Source: Effrenium voratum
Lineage: Eukaryota > Sar > Dinophyceae > Suessiales > Symbiodiniaceae
Length of the DNA: 64,000 nucleotides
Direction of reading: 5' to 3'
Assembly: GCA_963377175.1 (NCBI GenBank)
Contig: CAUJNA010003057.1
Span: forward strand, 416,001-480,000
Shown in pieces: positions 53,600-64,000 of the stretch. The position numbers and the translations under genes were made by a program. The notes below the pieces were generated by a model. That model was not told where the DNA came from. It did not search any database and was given only the letters and a program-made list of their open reading frames with translations. Position 1 is the first letter of the stretch; the number at the start of each line of letters is the position of its first letter.

Positions 53600-55690
53600 C
53601 GTCAATAAATGGCCCCAGTTGTATCATAAATGGGACCAAGGACAATTGCATGTCGTGTTTGAGCCCAGATTTCAGATGCCTTCAGTCCGCCCCGCTCCCC
53701 AAAGGCAGCTTCTGCTGGACGTAGATTTTGGGCGGGTGAGACCATGTCAAACCGTTTAGGTTTCTACACTCCAGGAGCTTCCTGGCCGACCGAGCCAAGC
53801 CCTTCCTGGTCTTGGCGGCCTGTGCCTTTGGCATTTCACGAGTCGCTTGAAGGTACTGTGAGTGGCGAGCGGCGGAAAAAGCCTAAGGCCTGGAAAGGTG
53901 ACATACAAGAGCAGTGGGTAGGCGTGGTTAGCGCTTGCTAACTTCTTTGCGGCTTGTCTTTGTTGGGCTCTCTGCCATGTTTCCTCGGGCTATTCCGACA
54001 GTCGGTGCGAAACCTTGTGCCTGGACCATTAAACTACCCTACATGTTGACATGTTGGGTCAATAACCTTTTTTTCAGGGCAAGGGCAGTTTCCCAATAGG
54101 GATCATGGCGAAGGATTGGCCAATGCCTTAGGGTATCGGTTGGTTGAACGGCGTTAGCGTAGTCTCCGTCAGTATTGTCGTGGACGACGTGACAGGGCAA
54201 ACCAGTCACTGATAGCCAAACTATTTTGTCTTGGCCAAAAGTACTGCTTAGGAATCTCGATGAGCGCCTTCGGGCTTCTCTACGTGAAAGGGGATACTGG
54301 ATATATCCTTTGCGTGCCTTCCTTTCCCTGCAGAGCTGCAACCCCAGCTTACAGGCAGCACATTCTGATTTGGGTGGTGTCTTTTGTGAGGGCAATTTGT
54401 TTGGATGGTTGAAAGGGAGATCAAAAATAAACACCACCCAATTTACGGGGTACTCTATTTTGACCTCTGCAATTGGGCATGGAATGACGCTTATTCAGCT
54501 CATCACCGTGACCAAAACCAGAAAGAAACCAGTCATTGATCAGCGTATCTGCTTCGCACAGCCGCTGTTGAGATGAAGCAAAGGGGAAACAGTGAGATAT
54601 TGTGAGACTGCGAGCAGTTTTATGCTGGATGCTAGCTTTTTGTTAGAGACTTCAATGACCTGGCAGAATCGGACTTGGCAACCCTTTTTCGGTTCTATTC
54701 CCCGAAAGCAAACCACGGTTAAAACCGCCATAGCCTCCCATCCACAAACATGGAACAATACGGAACATGTCCTGGCAGACCATGTTCCTCTAAAAGGGAC
54801 CCTCGATCATAGTGGGTTGTGAGTGGAGGGATTTGTATCCACGTGTGATCGAATGCCGCCAGGTGTTGCCGTCACTCTGCCAATGCTCACTCGCCAGATG
54901 GAGCTTCTGTCGCTCGTCACGCGATAACTCCAGCGGTGTGTTTGTTCTTTGTTTAGTGGGTTCCCCTTGCACACAAACTGAACAGGAAGCTTGGCCTTCA
55001 TTGGCCACTGAAGGCCTGCTTTGGGTCTGTGCTTGTGCGTGCGCAAGCGCACCTGCGCAAGCACACGTGAGTCACGTGAGTGTGTGACCTTGCCAACCGG
55101 TCGATTGAAACTTATGAAACCTTTATTCGCGGGGAATTATCTTGCGTTGGGTTACTCAGAACATCGTTTTGCCCGTACCCACAGCGAAGTCCTACATGTG
55201 CCCCCGTGTGTCCTTGTTTGGTAGGTATCCCACCACCAGTGGTCAGCCCCAAAAAGATATGGGTCTCCTTTCTTCAAATGGGTCGCTGCGTATTCACCCG
55301 GATCAACTTGGGGGCTGCACGGGCCGCTCAGTGACTTAGGTGACTCGACTGAGGCTTGTTGGGGGGGGGGGTGCGGGGGGGTTGGGGTTCTAGACCTGCC
55401 CTTTGCTTGAAAGAGTGTGTGCCTGCAGTCTCCGTTGGAGAGCCCAAACATGTGACCATGAGTGCTAACTCACTTGCCCAAAGCCGAGCTTTTGACGTTT
55501 TGATATTCATGAGTGGGCAAGTGAGCCAAATGTTGGTTCCGGCTGTCCCAGTATTCGGTCCTGGTTTACCCTTCCATTTCGCAGTTTCCGGGGGTCTACG
55601 AAACGGTGTTGGCCTGTTGGAATCACATTTTGGACCGTGCAGACGCTGACCAAGACATGTGGAGCCTAGCTCTGAGGAAATTTGCTTGTT
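53600..55690. other. Non-coding stretch
   Basis: No gene seen. It contains a dispersed-repeat copy at about 54370-54465 (GAGGGCAATTTGTTTGGATG, then GAAAGGGAGATCAAAAATAA and ACACCACCCAATTTACGGGG). Confidence 0.45.
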
Positions 55691-56131
55691 TCAATCCATC
55701 CATCGTTTTGATTGTCCCAAGCGAGTTGACGTTTGTACCGCATCTTTGTGGCGTTCCCGTGTCTTTTGATCCATAGCTTCCGTTTTCCTTCTTTCCTGCT
55801 CGTGCTTCTTGCGTCCCCGCCCCCGAAATTCCCGAAATTCAATGTTGCGATTGCAAGAAACGCGGCTCAGAGATTCCCTGTTCAGTTGATCCTTGCTTAG
55901 GTCTCTGGCCCCCAACTGCAAAGCTTCGAGCAGCTCCGTGCAAACTCGCCTATCAGCCGATGCCAAGTGTGGGCGAATCGGACCCAACCGCCTAGCCTCA
56001 GAGCTTTCTTGAAGACGCCGTAGATCCGAATCCTTGTCAAGGCGTGGATGTTGGCGGATCACAACTGACAATGGTCGCAAGGCCCCTTCCAATGCAGGGA
56101 TGTAACGGTAGTTTTGGCCATGGCTCAACAA
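55691..56131 (-). CDS. Minus-strand exon, highly charged C-terminal part
   Basis: Open for 146 codons; the first codon is TTG, so the exon continues or is spliced upstream. It reads LRRLQESSEARRLGPIRPHL, then RRVCTELLEALQLGARDLSK, then REFRGRGRKKHEQERRKTEA and MDQKTRERHKDAVQTSTR, ending at TGA. Codons look coding. The charged RGRGRKKHEQER...KTRERHKD stretch is faintly like the HSA region of SNF2-type remodelling ATPases, but I cannot confirm this. It may be part of the same minus-strand gene as 51781-52437. Confidence 0.4.
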   Translation of the reverse strand: MLSHGQNYRYIPALEGALRPLSVVIRQHPRLDKDSDLRRLQESSEARRLGPIRPHLASADRRVCTELLEALQLGARDLSKDQLNRESLSRVSCNRNIEFREFRGRGRKKHEQERRKTEAMDQKTRERHKDAVQTSTRLGQSKRWMD

Positions 56132-59100
56132 ATGAATATTTTTTCTTTGTCTTCAAGGGGTGTGTTTGGGGGATATCCCACAAATAGAAGATAAGAAGTC
56201 GAGTACTTCCTTCCTGATGGGAGACCCCTTTTGTGATACACAAGAAGTCCCGACTTGTTCCTTGCTGGGAGGCTGGCCGAGCTGGGACAGAGCTGCCAGG
56301 AATCGGAACCGCTGGCTGGTTTCAAGTTCTAGACAGGAAGCTTGAATGGCTTTCATGATTCTGGCGTTTGTGGCTAGACCCGGAGATATCAGTGAAACTG
56401 CCCCCTCAGCTTTTCAGTCTAGTGGGGGGGCAACAAACTGCAACCCGGTGGGCAACCTGGGCGCACGAGCGGGGCATCTTGCTGGGCACAAAAGTCCTGC
56501 CAGGGACCTTGCTGGGCCGATCAAATGCGGGGTCCAGATTTCGCACCCAGCACCACTAGTATGTTGTTTGGTTCTCTTGGGTTGTGCACTGAAACCCCCC
56601 ACAAAAAAATCACACAAGCACAGTCACACCCACACGCACACACACACACACCGAGGATATGGTTACTTGGTGAGAACAACGGCTGCATATGCCGCATCAA
56701 CCATGATGCGCAATGGACTTGCGCTCCAAACTCAAAGTGTCAAAGGCTATCGTTTGGTTGGGTCCAAAACAAGTTGCAGGCCGGTTTTCCGGGGGCCACA
56801 CGTCGAGGGATCAAGGTGCTTTTCCAGATTTTCCGACGACTGATTTCCCAGATCAGGATGTGTCCAGGTTTCGAATGATTTGTTTTGTTTGAAGTGGGAT
56901 TCCTCTGGTCTTCCGAAACTATACAAGGAACACCTTCTTGACACAGGACTTGTTGCAGGCCGACTCCTTGCCTATAGAGCGCAGAATCGGTGCAGAGCGG
57001 CGAGGGCATGGATGGAGGGGCAAGGGTAGAAAGTGTTTGACCCAAAGCCTCGGGCCATTTGGCTTAGATGAGTTTATTTGCGTAAGGCCAGTGATTCAAT
57101 GTTCCTGGTGCAGGTAACCACAAAAACAAAAGCCCTTTGAAAGCTAAAAGGAGAATGGGAGGCTATCTGCTATAGTGGCGAAACGCCTGGGATGCTCTCG
57201 ACCTCGCAACTTCCATTTCACCAGCCGCGCAAGGGGCTGCGACCTTAAAACAGAGTCTTTCCACGTGGTGCTTTGGTTATGGTTGTTTTGCTTGTTGTTT
57301 GTTGATTGGTTGGTTGTTTTGGCGGTGTTTTGATATTGTGGTGCTTTGGGGCTCACGACGTGGCAACTCTTGCTGTTTGGTATGCACCCCATATCGAGCT
57401 AATCGATTGCAGGTAAACGAGCTCGGACTAGTTCTTTCCCTAAGCATCAGAAAGAACCCTGCATTGAAGGGGTTGTACCGGACCGATCCCATAGGTTTTT
57501 GGTTTAGCTCATGTTGTGGGCCTTTTTCGAGAATGGATGTTTGGACAGCCAAAGCTGCCCCCCGGCCTTTCTAAGTTGGCATGTTAAGAGCTACAGCATC
57601 CAGGTCAAGAGGTTCACTTGCTGGGTGCAAAAGGCAGAAGTATAGCAGTTGCTTTCCTTCTAACTTCCCTTTTAACACTAGCCGACAAGGTTCCCAAGAT
57701 ATCACGGACACCTCGTGACCCCCTCCATCAAACGCAAGATCCATGTACAGTGCAATCCAATTTTCGCGAGCTCGCGGAAGAAGACACTGGGTGTGGGAGG
57801 ATTTGCTTGCAGCTGCAATGGGTGGCTATGACTTTGTTTTGCACGCTTTAACCTTACCTCTTGCAACCAATGCCCACTTTTTGCAGAGTACGATAGGGTG
57901 TCAACCTGACTGGCAGAGGTGGTATTTGCCATGGAGAACTTGGTTTGTCAACATCCCCGAAAACAGCTGGTATTTGGACGGGGGAAGAGGCCATGTTTGG
58001 GATCATGTCTTGGTTGGGGGGTCCTCAGTTGGCTTTTAAGGGATCCCAGGTTGTTATCCATAGCACCCGGGGTTTGCATGGGGAAAGCATTCCAGGGGCG
58101 AAATAAGTATTTTGTTTCTGCAATCCATGGAGTAAATGCGGCTTTCCCTTACCCCACTTGGATCTTCGACCTACTTAGTCAGCGGGTTACAACCAAGGTC
58201 AGAACTGGAGTAACTGGGGTTATATAGGTGATGACCTACTCAGCAGGTTGAATATCCAAACACAACCCCATTCTAATTGTGGCCCTTGTAGTTGATCTGT
58301 GACTTGCAACATCCCGCTCCTGGGTTCCCGACTGTGCTCAAGGCACATCTTGCTCGCTCGAGACAAAAAAAAAACGGGTCTCACATGGAGTGCCGCAGCA
58401 GAAAGCACGTTGTCTCAAAATGGATTCGGTTCCACCAAAATGGGCTTCGGTTTCCTTTTACAAGAACCACCACCCCCCCTCAAACAAAAATAAAACAAAC
58501 GAGAAAAAGCAAACAAGCAAACCCAGTTCTTCCTGATGTTTAAAAGCAGCCCGCAAGATCCTTGGGTTACTCTGCAGGATGTTTCTTCTTCGGGAAACCC
58601 AATAGGGAATCGGGGAATATGGTTGGGTTCGGATTGGACATCTAGCAGGAAGCATTTGAGGAACAGCGGGCACCAAAGTGACCAAACTTGAAGTTGACAA
58701 AAGGTCTACCAGACCCCAAAGCAATGGGAGCAACAAGATTTGCTGCCGGACCCAAACTTAGTCTTTTCATGGCCAAAGGGATCCGGGGGGTTGATTCCCC
58801 ATGCTCAACTCTTGTTCTTGTGAAAAACCAGCTGCTTTCCCGTTTCGAAAGGCGGATCCCTGGAAAGAATAAAACAGGATGGGAAATGCGGTTGAAAAAA
58901 GATCCCGCAGTTTTCACAACCCAGCTTTGTCCATCCTATGGACATCTATGGACATTTACTGACCTGTGATGAGGGATTAGTGATACGGGTGGGTGTTTCA
59001 GCGGTAACCAGCCTCGTTCCAATTCCACTTCGGGATGTCTACCAATATCCAAAGAAGTTCGTGAGTTTCTTTTCCTTACCGCTTCATGCAATAGATGTGA

Positions 59101-60450
59101 GAGGGGTTTGGCACACCTCAAGTTACCCCGTGTCTCCGAGACGCATGTGATCCAAACTGAGAAGCTGGTGGAAACCGGTTTTGGTGCACATGCGCCGAAA
59201 AAGGACGGTTGTGGTGCGTTTTGGACGCATGTTTTTTTTGTTAGCTTTTCATTTGCGTCGAGAAGCACTCCGGAAAGCCGATGCGCGGTTCCGATGCTCG
59301 GCTTTTCCGCCGTCACAGGAAAGCTAGGGGTCTCGGTATTTCCTTGCAGCGCCATGGCTCATGTTGGCCCAAGGAATTGTGTTCAAGAGCTACCGGAGGG
59401 AAGCCATCTATTTTGGCCACCATCTTGACACATACCCGTCTACGTTGGATATGTTCGTCCAAACATTTGAAGGTTGATTTTCTGTGCGACGTGTGAGGAA
59501 ATGTAGGGAACCCTGACGTGGCAAATCGCGGGATCGAAAGATCGAAAGCGGCCTGAGCGACTGATGTCTTGAGACCTGACAAGTCCTGAGGCAACTTAAA
59601 TTGTTTGTTTGACTGTTTCTTGAAGAAGTATTGGGGGTATGACAAATTGAGACTGTCTAGGGCGGTGCTTTTGAGTTTCTTTGTTGAGGGGGTCAATATT
59701 CTGACTATTGGGGGGTGAAAGTCCGAAACTCGTTGGTTGTTTGTGACTTTGAGCATCGGAAAGAAAGGCCAGACCACGGTTAACCCCGTGTTTGCCCTTT
59801 TGCAGAGACATCTCCTTGTTGGATGAGTAGGTAGGTTTCGAGTTCGTTCCTTGAATAGTCACCGACAAACAAGGGCCCCAAAACTCCACCCTCCCGAAAG
59901 GTGTTCACAACCCTTCAAAGCCCTTCTGAGAAGGTTCTCAGATTTTTTACAGGTGTGGCGAGGCCTCAAACAGTAAAGTGTGTGTGTGCGCGTGTGTGTC
60001 CCATTTTAGAGTGAGTCTTCTGTTGGGGAACTGCCCCCTGCCCATGAATCTGCAATCTTAATCTGCAAGCTTTGCTATTGCAACACTCCAGCAGGTTCCC
60101 ATCGCTTGGGGAGTCATGCGCGTGGCACCCTTCAGCTGAACTGCCCATGAAGCCTGCGTCGGATGGTGTCAGCATATGAGTCAGCCCTCATTCGTGTTCA
60201 ACCCTCGGACGGGATCCGCAGCTCTGATTTCGCAGGGTTTGTGCTAGGCAATATTCAGACTGCCACCGCAAAGGGAGCCTGCCAACCCCCCTAGATTTCC
60301 CGGTTGGTTTTGGTTTGACGCTGGATGCAAGTGCCTTCTTTTCGCGCGTGTGGCGTCAGCTTCGACTTAAAGAGGCAGAGTGTAGGCAAGTGGTTGGTAG
60401 CCTTGATTAGATCTTTGGGCACTGAAACCCTGGCTGTGGTCGCTAGACAG
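56132..60450. other. Non-coding stretch
   Basis: No gene seen. It holds a CA run at about 56632-56652 and an inverted copy of the CCAGGGATCC repeat at 58786-58870. Short ORFs lack motifs. Confidence 0.45.
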
Positions 60451-60479
60451 GGTTGGCAACCACTCAAGTAGCCTGGAAG

Positions 60480-60692
60480 TGCTTTATTCCTGAAGTGCTT
60501 CATTTGAAGGCAAGAAGCCCACTTGAATGCGAGTTTAGACCCGTGTGGCAGAGACATGAAACGGCTGAGACGAGCTCACGTTCGCGATTCCTGGGCCCTT
60601 CGGAGGTCCTCGGTGTCGAAATGAGCAATGAGCCGCGTTGGGATACCGAGCCATTTGTTTTGGAACCTTCAACAGTGGATCTCGATTTGTGA
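60480..60692 (+). other. Exon-like ORF end
   Basis: One plus frame reads RPVWQRHETAETSSRSRFLG, then EMSNEPRWDTEPFVLEPSTV, and stops at 60690-60692. The composition is protein-like; no ATG start fits (the frame opens at a TTG). Possibly a last exon. No family recognised. Confidence 0.25.
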
Positions 60693-61200
60693 ATGAAGCA
60701 ACTTGTGACCCCTCTGAACTGACGTTTCCCACTTGGACTTGCGATACGTGCAGTATTCTTTGGGGTTGGCGGAAGCCTAAAACATTTCCGATGCTGGTGC
60801 AGCAATGGTATGGTGGATTGACAAATTCCGGCACCAGTTGGTAGGTGTTTTATCCCATTGTTCATTCCAAGTGCCGGATTTGTTTCACCCACAGTATGCT
60901 ACTTGTCATCAACCCCTGGAATTCAGACATGCGCTGCACTCGGAGGGAGCCAATGACCATTGGAAATTGGGCTCTACCGCTTTCTGAAGGGAATGATCAG
61001 TCAACTGACATGGTCAAGAAAGTTGTCACAAAGTGATTCGGTGATGGTCGACCATAAATGTGACCCGAACACCTACTTCCATTTGCTTCAGATTAGTTTT
61101 TTGTTTTTGTTTGTTTTACTTCTATCTACATACTGGAAACATGTTTAGTTTTTCCAGTGGACGAAAAAGCGAAATGGAGGTCTAACTGCCGTTTTTTCCA

Positions 61201-61304
61201 ATGGCTTTGATCAGATCTCCCGACGCGCAAAACGCCCGCCTGGCGCCCACCGATTTCAGGTGCGAGGAACTGGAGCCGGCGGGCGAGGCCGGGCATGGCA
61301 CCCG
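61201..61304 (+). other. GC-rich exon-like island
   Basis: Plus strand: from ATG 61201, MALIRSPDAQNARLAPTDFR then CEELEPAGEAGHGT, up to a strong GT donor (CACCC|GTGAGT). The minus strand also reads well (MPGLARRLQFLAPEIGGRQA). The donor favours plus; it could be an upstream exon of the gene at the right edge. Confidence 0.3.
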
Positions 61305-61309
61305 TGAGT

Positions 61310-63500
61310 TGATGGGAATCGCTACAGCAAGATGCGTCCGGAGCCTTGCAGCCAGGCGCTAGATTTAAAATGGCGTCATGGTTGTTACTCCCCTACAAAT
61401 TAACATGGAACCTAAAAAAAGGGGGTTGAATTGTAGAGGAGTAATCAACAGGAAGCTCCACTCTGAAGCATGGTTTTCGTCCATTCGCATGTGTGTGATG
61501 TGTCAAAAGAACGGGAGGTTCCTGCCAGTTGTTTTGCGGATTTGCTGCACCAAGTCAAATCATCCAGATGCAAGTGCGTCACAAGTCTCGGTGACTTCGA
61601 TTGCCAGGAATTGTTACCGATGTCATTGAAACTTAGACAATTGTAAGAACGTCTGCCTGGCAGCGCTCAAGTGGGCATGTCTAGCGAGCCCGATACTCGC
61701 CCCAAGCTCGTCAGGTCCTTGGCATGTGGTCTATGCAGATGGTATGGGGCAAAATTCAGCCACCAGGGGACCACTTGTTTTAGTCCTTGCCAGGGTTCCA
61801 CTTTTGTTCATGCCGAAGAGTGCAATGCTTCTATGCTTTGCTCTATATTGCTGCTGACCATGAGTAGACAATCACAACCCAAGGTCCGTCCGAAGCCTTA
61901 ATAGGGATTTCAAAGCCACCGTCATAAGGGTTCCTTCTAAGGAAGCCCCGACCATAAACCCACGGAGCGCTGACAATAGCTCCCGCGAGAACGGATGTGA
62001 TGTCCAATGAGAAACCACCGTTAAGTTGAGTTCATAGAATAACCATAGTTCACCTAAGGATTATCATCATCCAAATCGTGCCCTTGCCATTCCAATGGGG
62101 GCAAGGAACCCAAGGGCGTGATCAGGGAATGTCATGTGCGCAATTCTTTCGCCTGCAACGACTTGCGTGTCGTGCTTATTCGATCCTATAGAAGTAGAGA
62201 TGGGCGCGGAAGAGGGGGGGGCTCGTCGAATGGCGAGTTGAGCTATTCGCTGGGTTCCAACAAAGACCGATGATTTTGAATTCAAAGGAGATCAACACAG
62301 GATAAGTACTATGATTGTGTGAGACCTCTATTTGACACCACACCTCCATGTGTTGCTGAAAAAATCACCTGAAGAGTCGTACAGTTCAACTCATCGCCTT
62401 ATGGCTTGATCTTGAGCTGGATTGCTTCTTCAATGAAGGCGAGTCAATCAATGAGTCCCAAGATGTTATGATGCTGTAAGTCGTGATGCAGTAATGTCAA
62501 AATGGCTCTGACCGCACTTCCCTTACCCAAGCCCAATCAGCGTGAAACAAAGTTATCGGTGTTTTGGGAACGCCGCGACCAGGCTTTGGGATTGCGAATC
62601 TTCTGCCTATTTGTTGGGAATCCGTGTGCCATTGCTTGGTGAAGTATCACAGAGAGAGTGACTTATGGTGTTGCCCATTGGCCTATGACATTATTAGTTT
62701 GCAGTGCAGCCGATTTGCTTTCACATTTTGATTCACCCACACAAATCGTGTGTTTCCTAACAGTAGGGACTGCATACAACTTTTGACTTCAAGGGAATTC
62801 CTGGTAGAACCAGACCATCCAGTAGGGTCGATGAACGAGTCAGCACCCGAATGGCCAAAAACATCATTTGACGCTCGATATTGTTTCTGGAACTGGCATG
62901 ATGACCACCTCTTTGGTTCTTGGTAGGATTTGGTTTCAGGTAGAATGTTGCTTCCGAAGGGCATCAAACCCAACTAGGGCCGTTTAAGGGAAGCGTGCTT
63001 TTTTGTCGCTTGTCGGGGAACTGTCGTTGGTTTCAAAGGAAAACCACCATGAAACCTACCATTTTCAAGTTTCCCTCATTTTAAGACACGCCATTTATGT
63101 GTTCAAGTCGTCTATGTGGGCTGACAGGGTTGCTCCGTCGAAATGCCTTAGGTGTATGATCAGTGACCAGTCCACCTCAGTGCCGATAGGCCTTCTGACC
63201 TTTCCACGACAGCACTATAATTCCCATGGGTTTTGTGGGTTGGTTTACTTGTATTATTTATGCACCGTACCATAGCATACCATAACCCACTTGTGATTGT
63301 AAGTCCTCGAAGTGGGTTGTAACCAGGGTTGTCAACCACTTACCTCACCTTTCGTTCTGGACGCAGGTGGGCCCAACTTCGGGATGTGTTGGAGAGAGGC
63401 GGGACTGAGTTTGATCCTGGGAAGTTCCCTCTGCACTTGTGCAAAGGCCCGCTGTTGCCTCCACCTGAACCCTCAAAATTGGCTTAAACATGGGGTATAG
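61310..63500. other. Non-coding stretch
   Basis: No gene seen. A dispersed-repeat copy lies at about 63015-63095. Confidence 0.45.
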
Positions 63501-63607
63501 CAACCCAACAACCCAAACATATGGTTCGTGAATGCCCTTTTGTCATGGATAGTCCCTTCGGGTCCACACAGTGCTGCGACTTGTTTTCGGCTCTTGCTGT
63601 TTTGCAG

Positions 63608-64000
63608 ATAGCCATGGGAGCCGTGGGAGCAAAGGTGGGAGCCGTGAAAACCGCCGTGCGTCAATATGCGGACTGGTGCCTTATTCCGGTGAAAGCCTCC
63701 ATGGCCATGGAGACAGGGAGCAAGAAGCCGGACTTTTTGATGAGGCAGTCTTTGCGCGCAAGCCGACAGGAACTGCACATTTGTGCGGTGCTGAGTAAAG
63801 AGATCTACAGTGGCACAAAAGGTGAACACCGCGTGAAGTTTCAGGGTCAGCCCGCGTTTTATTTGTCAAAAGAAAGCATGTCAAGTGGTGCCTGGGAATC
63901 CTTCTTGCCACTGGATCAAGATTTTGAGGTGCTTCACGAAGGCTCGTGCAAAGGAAAGTGTGGCAATTCCTATCCATACCTGGCAGTCAGTCTTTTTGAC
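63608..64000 (+). CDS. Unrecognised protein, partial, runs off the right edge
   Basis: A plus frame is open from a TAA near 63485 to the end of the window. The likely exon begins after the pyrimidine-rich CTCTTGCTGTTTTGCAG at 63607; the first ATG in it is at 63614 (MGAVGAKVGAVKTAVRQYAD). If there is no intron here, an ATG at 63521 would add about 31 residues. Further text: LIPVKASMAMETGSKKPDFL, RQSLRASRQELHICAVLSKE, IYSGTKGEHRVKFQGQPAFY, SSGAWESFLPLDQDFEVLHE. Codons are GC-biased and the sequence is clearly protein-like, but I do not recognise a family. Confidence 0.6.
   Translation, partial: MAMGAVGAKVGAVKTAVRQYADWCLIPVKASMAMETGSKKPDFLMRQSLRASRQELHICAVLSKEIYSGTKGEHRVKFQGQPAFYLSKESMSSGAWESFLPLDQDFEVLHEGSCKGKCGNSYPYLAVSLFD

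Overview
The window looks like nuclear DNA of a dinoflagellate, most likely of the Symbiodinium type. The grounds are: tiny GC-rich exons in a sea of intron; introns opening with GC or GA instead of GT and closing with AG; a CCCH zinc-finger protein with the TFIH...RxSSVP leader common in dinoflagellates; RCC1-like and ankyrin repeat proteins of the type amplified in Symbiodiniaceae; and interstitial TTTAGGG-type repeats. There is no prokaryotic operon structure, no rRNA and no convincing intact tRNA gene.

Layout. 0-7.6 kb: mostly non-coding, with a few short GC-rich exon-like islands. 7.7-8.5 kb: an intronless CCCH zinc-finger gene (+). 8.5-14.7 kb: non-coding, with degenerate CCCTAAA-like repeats (9.3-9.7 kb), a complex tandem repeat (13.0-13.6 kb) and a tRNA-like relic. 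14.77-44.2 kb: the main result, an ABC1/ADCK/UbiB-family atypical kinase gene (+) cut into at least 17 micro-exons of about 23-100 nt. The reconstructed coding sequence is about 1.1 kb in about 29.4 kb of DNA. Every hallmark of the family appears in order: KxGQ (here KMAQ), AAASIAQ, the beta-3 lysine, the E/N helix, VP, the ME hinge, FHADLHAGN, IDFG and the C-terminal tail. The exons are too short to appear as open reading frames; I found them by reading GC-rich islands in all frames and checking phase at the junctions. Two further islands (50.9 and 51.5 kb, the second with a stop codon) may carry its 3' end.

Within the kinase gene's introns, on the same strand, lie intronless genes: an HPP-family membrane protein (31.9-32.6 kb) and a ubiquitin-like/RCC1-repeat gene (39.1-40.9 kb). 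An ankyrin array (45.0-47.1 kb) would be a third if the kinase continues to 51.6 kb. The RCC1 and ankyrin genes both carry frameshifts whose net sum is zero, and one ankyrin frameshift was copied along with a 197-bp duplication.

47.1-64 kb: degenerate telomere-like repeats (48.8 kb), a 294-nt uninterrupted purine tract (49.7-50.0 kb), a GATA-type satellite (52.5-53.3 kb), two minus-strand coding-looking ORFs (51.8-52.4 and 55.7-56.1 kb), small exon-like islands (60.5 and 61.2 kb) and a coding exon running off the right edge (63.6 kb). A short dispersed repeat of about 80 bp recurs about 20 times in both orientations across the window.

All gene calls rest on motif recognition by eye; no database search was run.
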